Shown here: positions 1 through 10,224 of the stretch, in pieces
Numbering within the stretch: the first letter of the stretch is position 1
How the letters are laid out: every line of letters begins with the position of its first letter
DNA from: Hirsutella rhossiliensis
Taxonomy: Eukaryota > Ascomycota > Sordariomycetes > Hypocreales > Ophiocordycipitaceae
Direction: 5' to 3'
DNA: 64,000 bases
Assembly (NCBI RefSeq): GCF_020360975.1
Contig: NW_025408670.1
Coordinates: 1,922,001 to 1,986,000, forward strand
The notes under the pieces: model-generated
What the model saw: only the letters and a program-made list of their open reading frames with translations
What the model was told of the DNA's origin: nothing
The model's database searches: none
Translations under genes and position numbers: made by a program

Positions 1-2
1 TC

Positions 3-3000
3 AGAAAGAGCAACGTGATCGGGCAGTTTCTTCAGTCTCACGTGCTAGGGCTCATGGCACGACTGACTGACGTGATTAATGATTCTGTGTCAATACACCC
101 GCCAATCCTCGAACAGCGGAGCTGCATCCGTACATTGGAGGAGATGATCAAGTACAGCAAGAGTTACGCAAGGGTTGCCAGGCCTCAGGTACGACGAAGC
201 ATGGGACTGGCCGGTGCCGCAGCTGACCGTTTTCTAGATATCAGCATGTCTGCTTTCCGCCATTTCCCAGGATGCTTTGCGCGAGGCGAGCTTCTCATGC
301 TGGGTTGCAATGCTCACCAATCTTGAGGAGGAGGATGTCGAGGCGCTCATCGAAGCGACATTCTTCATCATCAACCGTTACTGGGCTGCTTTCAACGCCT
401 CCACTGCCCGTGCCGCAACAGAAATGCTCAACTTTCTCTTGGGGAAGCACGAGGCAATGGTCATGACATACATCAGCAAACTCCCTTCGCTTTCACACAT
501 CGCCGGGCTTGCCGATGTTGAGTCTAGGTTGTCGGCGATGCGGCCCGCGTTGGCCACAGACGAAGCTCTGCATGTCTTTTCGGAGCGAGTTGCTCACGAC
601 AACTCGGGCGTCGTCCACCAAGCGTTGACCGAGCTCGCACCCTATCTTCGAGACAACCAAAGCGCCCTCTATACATCTGCCGTGAGCCAGCGCCCGGACA
701 GTGCCATCACCTACATTCTGAGGGCTCTCCTGGATTGTGCATGCAAGTACAACGGAGTCCAATTGGACATAGCGCGACTTTGTGTCGAGTGCATCGGGCT
801 CATCGGCTGCCTCGACTCGAACCGTATCGAAACCGTCCGAGAGCAGCGGTCGATTGTCGCCCTGAGCAATTTTGAGGGAGTCGGAGAAACAACTGATTTT
901 GGACTGTTCCTTCTACAAGAGGTTCTTGTCCCGTCTTTTCTATCTGCGACCGACACCAAGCTCCAAGGATTTCTCTCGTTTGCGATCCAGGAAATCCTCG
1001 TCCGGTGTGACATCAGAGCTGCTTGTGCCATGCAGAACACCGGCATGCTGGGTGGCAACGACATCTACAGAAAATGGATTGCGTTGCCAGAGACCGTGCG
1101 GGATGTGGTCACACCGTTTCTGACTTCACGATATGTGGTGGCCCCGATGGCACCGGTGACGGTGGAGTATCCCGTCTTCCACCCAGGAAAACCATACGTC
1201 AACTGGCTCCGACCTTTCATCGTGGACCTGCTCCAGCACGGGCAAAACGAACAGGCCGACACGATTTTTGAGCCTCTGACTCGCGTCATCCGTGTCAAGG
1301 ATCTGTCCACCGCAGAGTTCCTGCTCCCGTATCTGGTGCTACACGTTCTGCTCGGCCCCCGGAGCACACAGCAAGAAAGAAACCATGTGGTGGGCGAACT
1401 GATGGGTGTTCTCAGTCATCGCCCGGCAGCGAGCGCCTCCTATGTAGAGAAGGAGGAAATGAAAAAATACTGCCACGTAAGTCTCAGTACTGCCCGTACG
1501 GTGGTCGATGCTAACTGATGTTGAAGGCTGTTTTCCGGGTGCTCGACTATGCAATGAGATGGATCCAGGCCAAGCGATCCGCGGGTCGCTTGACGGCTAC
1601 CGAGAAGGAGAGCGTGTCTCGAATACAGAAAATTCTAGACGAGATTCCCGCCGAGCTGATATCCCAGCGGGCCGTAGACTGCAACGAATACGCGCGAGCT
1701 CTTTTCCACTTGGAACAGCACGCCCAGAAGCTTGAGCAAAGCAAGAATGAACCGGGCGACCGAACTCGTTTACTTGAGCAGCTGCAAGATATTTACGCCA
1801 ACATCGACGAACCGGATGGGCTGGAAGGCATTTCATCTCACATGCACGCTCTAGACATTAACCAGCAAATTTTGAGCCACAAGAAAGCCGGACGATGGAC
1901 AGCAGCACAGACGTGGTACGAGATTCAGCTGGCCGAGAAGCCAGACAACGTAGACGTGCACCTAGAACTGTTGCATTGTCTGAAGCAAGCCGGGCAGCAT
2001 GGTGGGTGCCACACTCCTGTCCGGCCATGTTGGTTTCTAACGAACGACAGATGCGCTGCTTAACCATGTCGAAGGTATACGAACGGAAATCTCGACTCAC
2101 ATCAAGATGATGCCATTTGCCGTAGAAGCTGCGTGGGTCACTGGCCGATGGGAGAGCCTGGCCAAGTTCACAAGCCGGTTTCATGGGGATGTCGTTCAAG
2201 ACTTCAACATCTCGGTAGCGGCCTTGTTTGACTCGCTGTATAAGAAGTGCACGCCCGAGTCCTTTTCGAGGACAATCCGAAGCATCAGGGAGAAAATTGC
2301 GTCGGAGATGACTTCCTCAGCCACCAGTTCCTTGCAAGCTGCCCATGAGCTTCTCCTCAAGTGCCATGCCCTGACGGACTTGGAGATCATTGTCGGCTCC
2401 GAGACTGGAGAAGAGGAGGAGCGCAGGAAGACCATGGCACTCCTGGGCGGTCGTTTTGAGCTCATCGGGGCCTACTACCACGACAAACAATATCTCCTCG
2501 GCATTAGACGAGCTGCCATGGAGCTGACAAGGTGAGTTCCTCCCGAATCTCGACTGAGTGTGGAGCTGGAGGCTAATGCAACTAGGCCAAGCTTTGCCGA
2601 TACAGACATCTCCTCTCTTTGGCTCGCGAGCGCTCGACTGGCTCGAAAGACCGATTCCCTGCACCAGTCCTTCAATGCAGTTCTCCACGCCTCACGACTC
2701 GGGGACGACGCAGCGACTATTGAGAACGCAAAGCTTCTCTGGAGAGACAATCATCACCGAAAAGCCATTCAAATGCTTCAAGGCGCCATCGAACGGAACA
2801 AGTTCATGACCCAGACAGGGTCGTCTGTGAGCACCGGGCCGACGAAGTTGAACGCGCAGCAGAAGCTAGTGGTCGCTAGGGCCCAGCTCCTGCTCGCCAA
2901 ATGGCTCGACGCCGCGGGACAATCGCATGCTGGGGCTCTGCGAGAAAAGTACCAGCAGCCGCCCAAGACTTACTCGACATGGGAGAAGGGCCACTACTAC

Positions 3001-4821
3001 CTCGGACGACACTACAAGAAGATACTAGAATCAGAGCAGCCACTCAAGGCTGACGATCAGAGCGACAACTATGTCACAGGCGAGATTGCCAGGCTCGTCA
3101 TCGAGAACTACGTCAGGTCATTGAACTCTGGGACCAAGTACCTGTACCAGACGCTGCCGAGGATCCTGACTCTGTGGCTGGACCTCGGCGCGCAGGTCGA
3201 CAAGCCGCCAGAAGGGAAGGTGTCATTATCCCGGGAGCTTCACCGGCGGCGAATCGAGCAGCTCAATCTCCTGCATGCCTTCTTGGACAAGTACATCCAC
3301 CGTCTCCCGGCGTACATCTTCTACACCGCCCTGCCACAGATTGTGGCTCGCATCGCTCATCCCAATTCGAACGTTTTTGATCGCCTGACGCACATTATTG
3401 TGAAAGTGGTCGAGGCACACCCCCGGCAAGCCCTGTGGAGTCTCATTGGAATCATGACGTCGAGGCAAATGTCTGAACGAAAAGCCCGCGGAACACAGAT
3501 TTTGCAGGCACTGAGGAGCGTATCCAGGAAAGTGGATGGCACGGCCTTTGACCTGAAGCAGCTTCTCCGAGCCGGGGAAAAACTGTCAGAGCAGCTCCTG
3601 CTCGCGTGTCACAACGGCGAGTTCCCCGGCAACAAATCGGTGCACGCCAGCCTCTCGCGAGACCTGCGCTTTCAACACAAGTGCACCCCTTGTCCGCTGG
3701 CCGTGCCTGTGGAGAGCTCGCTGATGGCGACGCTGCCGGCCGTGTCGGAGCATGTGAAGAGGCACAAGGCATTCTCCCGAGACGTCGTGACGATTGACTG
3801 CTTCTTGGACGACGTGCTGGTGCTGAGCTCTCTTGCCAAACCGAGACGGCTGACGGCTCGAGGGAGCGATGGCAAGAGCTACATGCTCCTGATCAAGCCC
3901 AAGGATGACCTTCGCACTGATCAACGTCTCATGGAGTTCAACGGGATTATCAACCGGTCGTTGAAGCGCGATGCCGAGTCGAGTCGCAGACAGCTGTACA
4001 TTCGTACCTATGCCGTGGTTCCGCTGAACGAGGAGTGCGGCATCATCGAGTGGGTTCCAGGGATCAGGACAATGCGAGACATTCTCCTAAATCTGTACGC
4101 GTCGCGCAAGATTCAGCCAGACTATCCCGCGCTCAGGACGCTGATGGACGAGGCGTCGACGTCTGAGAGCAAGATCCGCCTCTTTACTGAAGACGTTTTG
4201 GGGCGTTTCCCACCGGTGCTGCCGGTGTGGTTCATCCAACAGTTTCCAAGCCCGTCATCCTGGCTGAGTGCGCGGCTGAGATACACGCGGTCGTGCGCCG
4301 TCATGTCCATGGTGGGCACGATGCTTGGGCTGGGCGATCGGCACGGCGAGAACGTCAACCTCGAGGAAGGCAACGGCGGGGTGTTTCACGTCGACTTCAA
4401 CTGTCTATTCGACAAGGGCCTCACGTTTCTGAAGCCAGAGCGGGTGCCGTTTCGGCTCACGCACAACATGGTGGCGGCCATGGGCATCTACGGCTACGAG
4501 GGGCCTTTTCGGAAGTCTTCGGAGCTCACATTGAGCATTCTCAGACAGCAGGAGGAGACGCTGATGACAATCCTCGAGGCTTTTATCTACGACCCGACGC
4601 TAGACTTGCAAAAGGAGAAGCGCAGCTCGAGACGCGGGGACTCCGGGGTGAAGCTGCAGCCGCAAAGCGTCGTGGACAGCATCAAGAGAAAGGTCAAGGG
4701 CCTGCTGCCCAACGAGAGCATTCCGCTGAGCGTGGAGGGTCAGGTGGAGGAGCTGATCAAGCAAGCGGTCGATCCGCGGAACCTGACGGCCATGTATATT
4801 GGATGGTGCCCGTTTCTGTGA
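3..4821 (+). CDS. MEC1: ATR/Mec1/UvsB-type PI3K-like checkpoint kinase, C-terminal two thirds (5' end outside window)
   Basis: Serine/threonine kinase of the PIKK family that in eukaryotes starts the replication-stress/DNA-damage checkpoint from RPA-coated single-stranded DNA. I join five exons: 3-188, 238-1476, 1527-2001, 2051-2531 and 2586-4821. The four introns are 49-54 bp with GT..AG ends, and the frame stays open, giving about 1538 visible residues. Order: UME-like domain (residues about 1-100), helical repeats and FAT (to about 1100), kinase, FATC. The ATP-binding lysine is in LLIKPKDD (codon 3895), the catalytic loop is GLGDRHGEN (4327-4353) and the metal site is HVDFN (4387-4401). 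HVDFN is typical of ATR; ATM/Tel1 has HIDLG. The last residues (MYIGWCPFL) match an ATR FATC end. The family is usually about 2400 residues, so roughly 900 are missing upstream. Family assignment is firm; exon joins are inferred from splice signals and protein continuity. Confidence 0.95.
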
Positions 4822-5691
4822 CGTATGCTTCTGGTGACCGTGTGGAGGATGGTGTTGGAGTTTGGGAAAGAAACGAACGACATACGAAGCCTTGCAAGGG
4901 GCGAATTGAGAGAGAATCGCGTTTTCTGTAGTTGGTGTTTGGAGCATGAGACAGATGGCCTCTGGCGCTTCGTGGCTACCTATTTCAACGTCTTGGAGGC
5001 GCAAGACCCAGGGCTGCAACGGTCTTGCATGCACGCTCGGAGGGGGTGGGATCCATCAACGCTGATTTCTTTCGGCGTCTAACTTTTACCTCGATGCGTT
5101 GTCGTACAAAACTGTACCGTCTCTTATTGGGCCCTGCACTGCAGCCAGCGGCTATGGTGAGGTGGTGGTGGTGGGCTGGCAGGGGGGAAGACACAGCGGG
5201 GAAAGCACTGTAGATACAGTGGTGTGCCGTCTATAGATGCGGGGACGCGACGCCCCCGACGACGCGCTGACAGGGCCGGCCGGCACTGGATGAGTGTGCC
5301 GCGGTCGGTCCCGCACCAAGAAAAATACCACTTGGGGCGGTTGCCTGACGGCTGCCAAGTGTCAGCCCTTTTCCGTCCATTCAATTCTTCAGCAACCTCG
5401 TCCCTCCTCTTTGTCCCATCCTTTTGTTCTCCTTCGTCTACAGCTCGAATCTGCGGTCAACCTCGCGTTCCACTGTCAAAGGAGCGCGACCACTCGTCAT
5501 ATCTTTTCGGCGTCTCGCCGTCTTCTGTTCTGCTCCATCGGTCTTCTTTTTCCCTAACCGGTCCCCCCAAGCGCACGCGTTTCGCGACGTCGTAGCGACC
5601 TTGCTCGCCACCTCGTCGTCGCTAACCCGGCTCATCCCTCGTGGGGGCGAGCAGACGGGTCTTTCAAGAGGCAAGGAGCCTGTCGTTCATC
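4822..5691 (+). promoter_or_regulatory. Intergenic region: MEC1 3' flank and promoter/5' UTR of the zinc-finger gene
   Basis: No convincing gene is present in these 870 bp. The stretch 5156-5190 is G-rich (repeated GGTGG, then a run of six G), and 5370-5560 is pyrimidine-rich (CCTCGTCCCTCCTC type), as is common just upstream of fungal start codons. The base composition is normal and CA/TG dinucleotides are frequent, so the region has not been RIPed. Confidence 0.5.
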
Positions 5692-6989
5692 ATGCCTCAA
5701 TATCGCATTGGTAAGTCTGACGTTGCCTCACCTCCTCGCATGCCCCTGCGCTTCAGAAGCCGCGTCAACGCGAACCTGCTGTCCTCGCGACGTCCACGCA
5801 GTGTTGCTAACCGAATGTCTCCCAGAAATCTCGCCCAACAACCGGGCCGGTTGCAAGGACACCGTTTGCAAGGAAAACCAGACCAAGATCCTCAAGGGCG
5901 AGATCCGTTTCGGCTCCTGGGTCGAGATCCATGACCATGGCAGCTGGAGCTGGAAGCACTGGTAAAGCGCCCCATCCAGACCACTGCTACTCAGTCCAAT
6001 CCCCGTTCCCGTCTGATCAGTTCCTCTCAGGGGCTGTATTTCTGGTGCCCAGGTAATGCATTTGCAAGAGGCCTGCGATCAAGGCGACGGAACTCTCAAC
6101 TTTGATGCCATTGACGGTTTTGATGAGCTCAAGTAAGGCGTCACCATGCTCGATCCTTTAATGAAGCCCGGCTGACCGATTCCCGAGTGACCACGCCGAC
6201 ATCCAGGAAAAGATCCGTCGTTGCGTCCGTCAGGGTCACATTGACCCCGAGGACTTTATGGGAGTACGTTGTCGTCCTGCTTTGCCCGTCCAGCCGTAGC
6301 ATCTTTGTCGTCTGACCGAGCAACTCACAGGATCCGGAAAAGAATGTGCCTGGCGAAAAGGGTATCCGCATGACCGCAAAGCAGAGGGCTGCCAAGGAGA
6401 AGGCGGCGGCTGCAGAGGTACGTTTCTCCCGTCCCATCGCAAGGCAAGTCAACTTGATGCTCACAGCTTGCAGGATGTTCCCGAGGAGGAGGAAGCGCCC
6501 AAGAAAAAGGCTACCAAGCGCGGCCTCAAGAAGGGAGATATCGACGACGACGAGGACGGGCAACCCGCCGTCAAAAAGGCCAAGCCTTCCAAGGCTGCGA
6601 AGCCCACCAAGGCGGCCACTCCTGCCGCAGGCCGAGGCAAATCAACTGCTAAGAAGCCAGTTGCCAAGGATGAATCCGATGCCGCGGCCACCGAGGAGGA
6701 GGAGGCTCCGGCGAAGAAGGCCCGCAAGCCTTCGGCCAAGGCCACCGGGGCTTCTAAGGGCAAAGAGTCGGCCAAGGCCCGTGGCAAAGCGGACGATGCT
6801 GCCAATGACACGCCCAAGAAAACCCGCAGGTCTTCCAGGGTAGTGGCCAAGTCCTCCACGGAAGAGGATGAGAGCGTCGACTCGGAGGAGGAACCTGCTC
6901 CAGCAGCCAAGGGCAAGCGAGGGGCCAGGTCCAAGGAACCTGCCGCCGAGCAGCCCAAGCCCCGTCGTGGCCGACCCCGCAACACCTAG
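5692..6989 (+). CDS. PARP-type zinc-finger protein with acidic/basic AT-hook-like tail (six exons)
   Basis: Exons 5692-5710, 5826-5961, 6031-6132, 6188-6263, 6331-6417 and 6474-6989 add up to 936 nt (311 residues plus stop). All introns have GT..AG ends. The start MPQYRI matches the usual start of fungal PARP-finger proteins. Residues 1 to about 100 form one zf-PARP domain: a cysteine pair in AGCKDTVC, then SWSWKHWGC supplying the His and last Cys, then an IDGFDEL..DHADIQEKI helix. In this family the finger binds DNA nicks and ends. Residues about 125-311 are low complexity (Lys, Ala, Glu, Ser) with nuclear-localisation-like basic clusters and end in an RRGRPRNT AT-hook-like motif. There is no PARP catalytic domain, so it is a finger-only nuclear protein and not a polymerase. 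It is transcribed in the same direction as the upstream checkpoint kinase gene but has its own promoter region. Confidence 0.9.
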
Positions 6990-7320
6990 AGATGCTGTCT
7001 GATGCATTCCCGGCCTTTGCTCTGTCGCTTACAAGCACCCGAGGCACTTTCTCGTGTGATTTCATTTGTGATTTATACACTCAATCTTCCCAGGCACGCA
7101 GCCCAAGAAGGGGCTGTCATCAGAAGGAAGTGTGCAAGTATATTCCAACCCCTTTGATGGGGGGGTTGCGGCATTGGGGTGCGAGTATACCTGTTTGCTA
7201 TGCTACAAATACCAAGGTCTTCTGTTTCTGACGTATGCATCTTGCGAGTCTGGCGAGTACAAGCTTGAGTGATGATGAGTGTTTGTAGAGATGAATTGCG
7301 ACCTGGTCGTTTGGTCGGCT
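6990..7320 (+). other. 3' flank of the zinc-finger gene up to the repeat-block border
   Basis: Normal-composition sequence with no credible ORF. A short inverted repeat (CAACCCC, TTTGAT spacer, GGGGTTG; about 7145-7170) could fold as a hairpin near the transcript end. The border with the AT-rich repeat block is abrupt at about 7316-7325. Confidence 0.5.
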
Positions 7321-7479
7321 TTTATATAAGATAACCTCTTATACTACTAAGCTAATAATAGATATATATACTTATATATTCCCTAGGATATAGTCTAGTA
7401 ACTCCTTATAGTAGCCTATAATAAGAGGAACTACTATAGGCTCTCTTAAATACTAAACGAGCTTAAAGGGTACTCTATA

Positions 7480-7900
7480 TTTTTAACGAGAGGCATAGAT
7501 ATATTAAAGCCTGCTAAAGGATTATAACGCCGGCTAAGTAGGTTATAAGAGATGGCAAGGCTTAACGAAACGATACTAGTTTAGGGGCAAGTTTAGCCCC
7601 TTATAGACCTAGTAATAGGGGTGCCTTAAGGGTCCCTTATTAGCCCTATTTTATTCTCTTTATATATAAGGGGGATACTAGCGGCTAAGGGGTACTAGCT
7701 ATCCTATATAGATAACTTTAGTGTCCCTATAATATCGACCTTAGCTAAGAAGAACGTCTAGTAGCTAGAAGCTATAGCTACTAACCTATTCGAATAAGCT
7801 AAGGACTAAGGGGTCTACTTCGACCCCTTTAAGACGGAACTTATTATAGGATAGAAATTATATAATATATTACGTAATATCTTTCCCTTATATAGATCGT
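7480..7900 (+). pseudogene. RIPed non-LTR (Tad1/LINE-like) reverse transcriptase fragment
   Basis: Starting near 7619 the plus strand reads GVP*GSLISPILFSLY, which is the RT box of LINE elements (usually GVPQGSPxSPILF). It is followed by SYIDNFSV, where the catalytic Y-x-D-D is D-to-N mutated, and by YFDPFKTEL. Stops are TAA/TAG as expected after RIP. No ends were found, so this is a relic. Confidence 0.75.
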
Positions 7901-8572
7901 CTAGCTAAGAGAAGGAGATATTCTCTTCTTTTCTCCCTTTTTATCTAACTATAGTTACTCTTTAGCTACGTTTTCCCTTATATCTCGTGCCGTCTCCCTT
8001 TATATCTCTCTTTCTTCTACCTCGAGCCCCCTACCTAGGCCGACCTATCCGCCCTACCTAGCTATTATATAATAAATAGTAGTAATTCTATTATTATCTC
8101 TCGATCTTAAAAGCAGCTATAAGCATACTAAGCTATCTTTACCGGTAGCTAATCTAGAAGAGTACTAGCAGCTAGGCACTAAGCTAAGAGAGGCACTAAG
8201 CTATAAAAGCAGTAACTAAGGCACTAAGTATAACTATCGCTTATTAGATCGACGAGGCCGACCCCCCTTATAATAGACTTCTCCCTCCTTAGCCGAGAAG
8301 AGCAGCAAAGGCTCTATAAGATATACTAAGAAGACTAGCTCCGAAGAACCTACCGAGAATATAGAATCCTCTTCCTAATAAAGAACCAGCTATTTATATA
8401 TCTTTAGATACATCGTCTTCGCAACCTTCCTACCCGTGCCGGCAGCAGCAACCTTCCTACCTATAGCAGTAGTTATCTCCCTACCCGTGCCGGTAGTAGC
8501 AACCTTCCTACCCGTAGTAGTAGTTATCTTCCTACCTATAGCGGCACTAAGAGACGCGGCAGCTACCGGTAC
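7901..8572. repeat. Unassigned RIPed sequence with a short tandem-repeat stretch
   Basis: The region is AT-rich with RIP composition and has no recognisable domain. Between about 8410 and 8550 a unit of about 26 bp (core CCTTCCTACCCGTGCCGG) recurs roughly five times with point changes. On the minus strand it reads as repeated Gly-Thr-Gly-Arg-Lys-Val-Ala-like peptides, perhaps a gag tail. Confidence 0.5.
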
Positions 8573-9806
8573 TTTAATATAAAGTATATAGATATACTAT
8601 AATATAAGTAGCGGCCGTTTACTTTCTTCTTCTCGATTTCCTTACTTATTACTTACTTTACCTATTACTTAGAGTATAAGATAGTATAAAAGATATTTAA
8701 TAGTAACTTCCTATATTACTTAATTTAATATATATAGGTAGCTAATATTAAGGTATCTCTATTAATATTAATAGTTAGCTAGTCTTCTTATAAAAGGGTA
8801 GTAATCCTATTACCGCTATATAGCGTATACCTATAAAGCTTTTAAAAATATAGCGTTTACTTATAGCCCTATACTACCTTTATTATCTAGCTTATATACT
8901 TACTATAGTTAGTAGGTATAATTATAAGGATAAGTAGCTCTTATAAGGCTAGTATAATTAAGTTCTATAACTATATAAGCTTTACGCTATCTTTTTATAT
9001 TATAGTTCCTATTACTTATAAAAGTATCTCTTTAAAGTTAAAGAGGAATTCGTTAAAGGTCTACTTATTCTTTTACCTAAGGGTCTATAGCCTATCCTAC
9101 GCCTTCTCCCGCTCTTATATATTACTAAACGTATATATAAGGTATTAAAAGAAGTTCTATAAGTTATATTTACTCTTAAGGCCGCCTTTATCTTAGAATC
9201 TAAAGATCCGCTATCTTTAGGGCTCTAGTAATATATAAAAGAGTAAATACTATACTATATCGCGATAGCTATTTAAGCCCTATTTCTTATCTATTATAAA
9301 CTTTATCTATAGCTAGCTAAGAAAGAAGTAAAAGGACTTAGGCTTACTATCCTAAGTTAGCTAAGGGAGCGGCTTTCGTATTAATAGTACCGCTATTATA
9401 GCCGGCGTTATAGAGGTCGTAGGGGTTAACGCTAGTCTTATAGATAGCTCCCTTAGTATAGCGAGAACCTTAATCTTCTCGCTAGCTATCGCGCTTTTAA
9501 TCGCTTTTAGGATAGCTATAATACTTCTTATCCGCTTAAGGGGTAGTAGGGTACTCTTTTAAAGAAGCGGTACCTTTTCTAAGGAGACGTTTATTAGATC
9601 TATTAATTAATAGCTTATACTATTATAAAGTAAGTAAAGGCGTATATATAGGTACTATCTATAAGATAATATTAATAAGCTATATAGAGCTCTTTTATAT
9701 ATAGCTAGCCCGCTTATATATATATAGGATCCGGCCTTTTATATATATTTATATAGCTTAAGCTATAGCCTAAGCCTATAACCTATAATAGTTAAAGACT
9801 CTTATA
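8573..9806 (-). mobile_element. Truncated third copy of the Gypsy A/B family (LTR plus 5' gag)
   Basis: The sequence follows the gag and LTR end of Gypsy B (about 44,010-45,235) and Gypsy A (about 27,630-28,863), so in the minus-strand sense it is a 5' LTR plus gag. It is strongly RIPed. The match stops near 8573, where unrelated sequence begins, so the rest of the element has been lost. No TSD can be assigned. Confidence 0.8.
9621..9806 (-). repeat. 186-bp LTR of the truncated Gypsy A/B-family copy
   Basis: It begins TATTATAAAG and ends ACTCTTATA, and is exactly 186 bp like the LTRs of Gypsy A and B. The shared inner landmarks (AGAGCTCTT, AGGATCCGGCC, ACCTATAATAGTTAAAGA) are recognisable. 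Confidence 0.85.
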
Positions 9807-9967
9807 ACCTTAAAGACTAAAGATAAGAAGAGATAGTAATAAGAGGGTCGCTATATAAGCTATAATAGTAAATCCTATTAGTTTTTAAAATACTTATACT
9901 AAGAAGTATAGGTAAATATACTTTAAGTAGTAAAGGGGCGTATATACTAAGATAAAAAGAAGGTTAG

Positions 9968-10224
9968 TATAAGAGCGCTATTAAGAGGTATAGGCTAATA
10001 AAGTACTTAGGTATATAGTATTAATATATTAGTAGGGTATTAGTAAGGAATCGTACTTACCTTACTTATATATTATAGACCTCTTACTACTTTAATTAAA
10101 AAGGAAAAATCCCTCTTCTTATAAGCTTTAGTCTTATAATAAGGAGAATATAATATATATAGCATAGTACTTTTAGCTATCTTAACTACCTAACTAATTA
10201 TACTATAATATATATTCCCTTATA
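9968..10224 (+). repeat. Gypsy C 5' LTR (257 bp)
   Basis: Starts TATAAGAGCGCT and ends TTCCCTTATA, consistent with original TG...CA ends after RIP. It pairs with the interrupted copy at 17518-17593 and 28869-29049. Confidence 0.9.

Noticed and set aside
277..1518. Treating the first kinase exon as starting at the ATG-like codon near 272-277
   Set aside because: The reading continues upstream through a 49-bp intron (189-237) into the UME-like segment, so the gene is open at the window edge and has no start here.
4227..4931. 234-codon plus-strand ORF overlapping the kinase domain
   Set aside because: It is a shadow frame of the ATR-type kinase exon; the frame containing GDRH and the FATC end is the real one.
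6461..6985. Long minus-strand ORF opposite the zinc-finger gene tail
   Set aside because: The Lys/Ala/Glu-rich GC-biased tail is open on the opposite strand by composition. Splice structure and the zf-PARP domain fix the plus strand.
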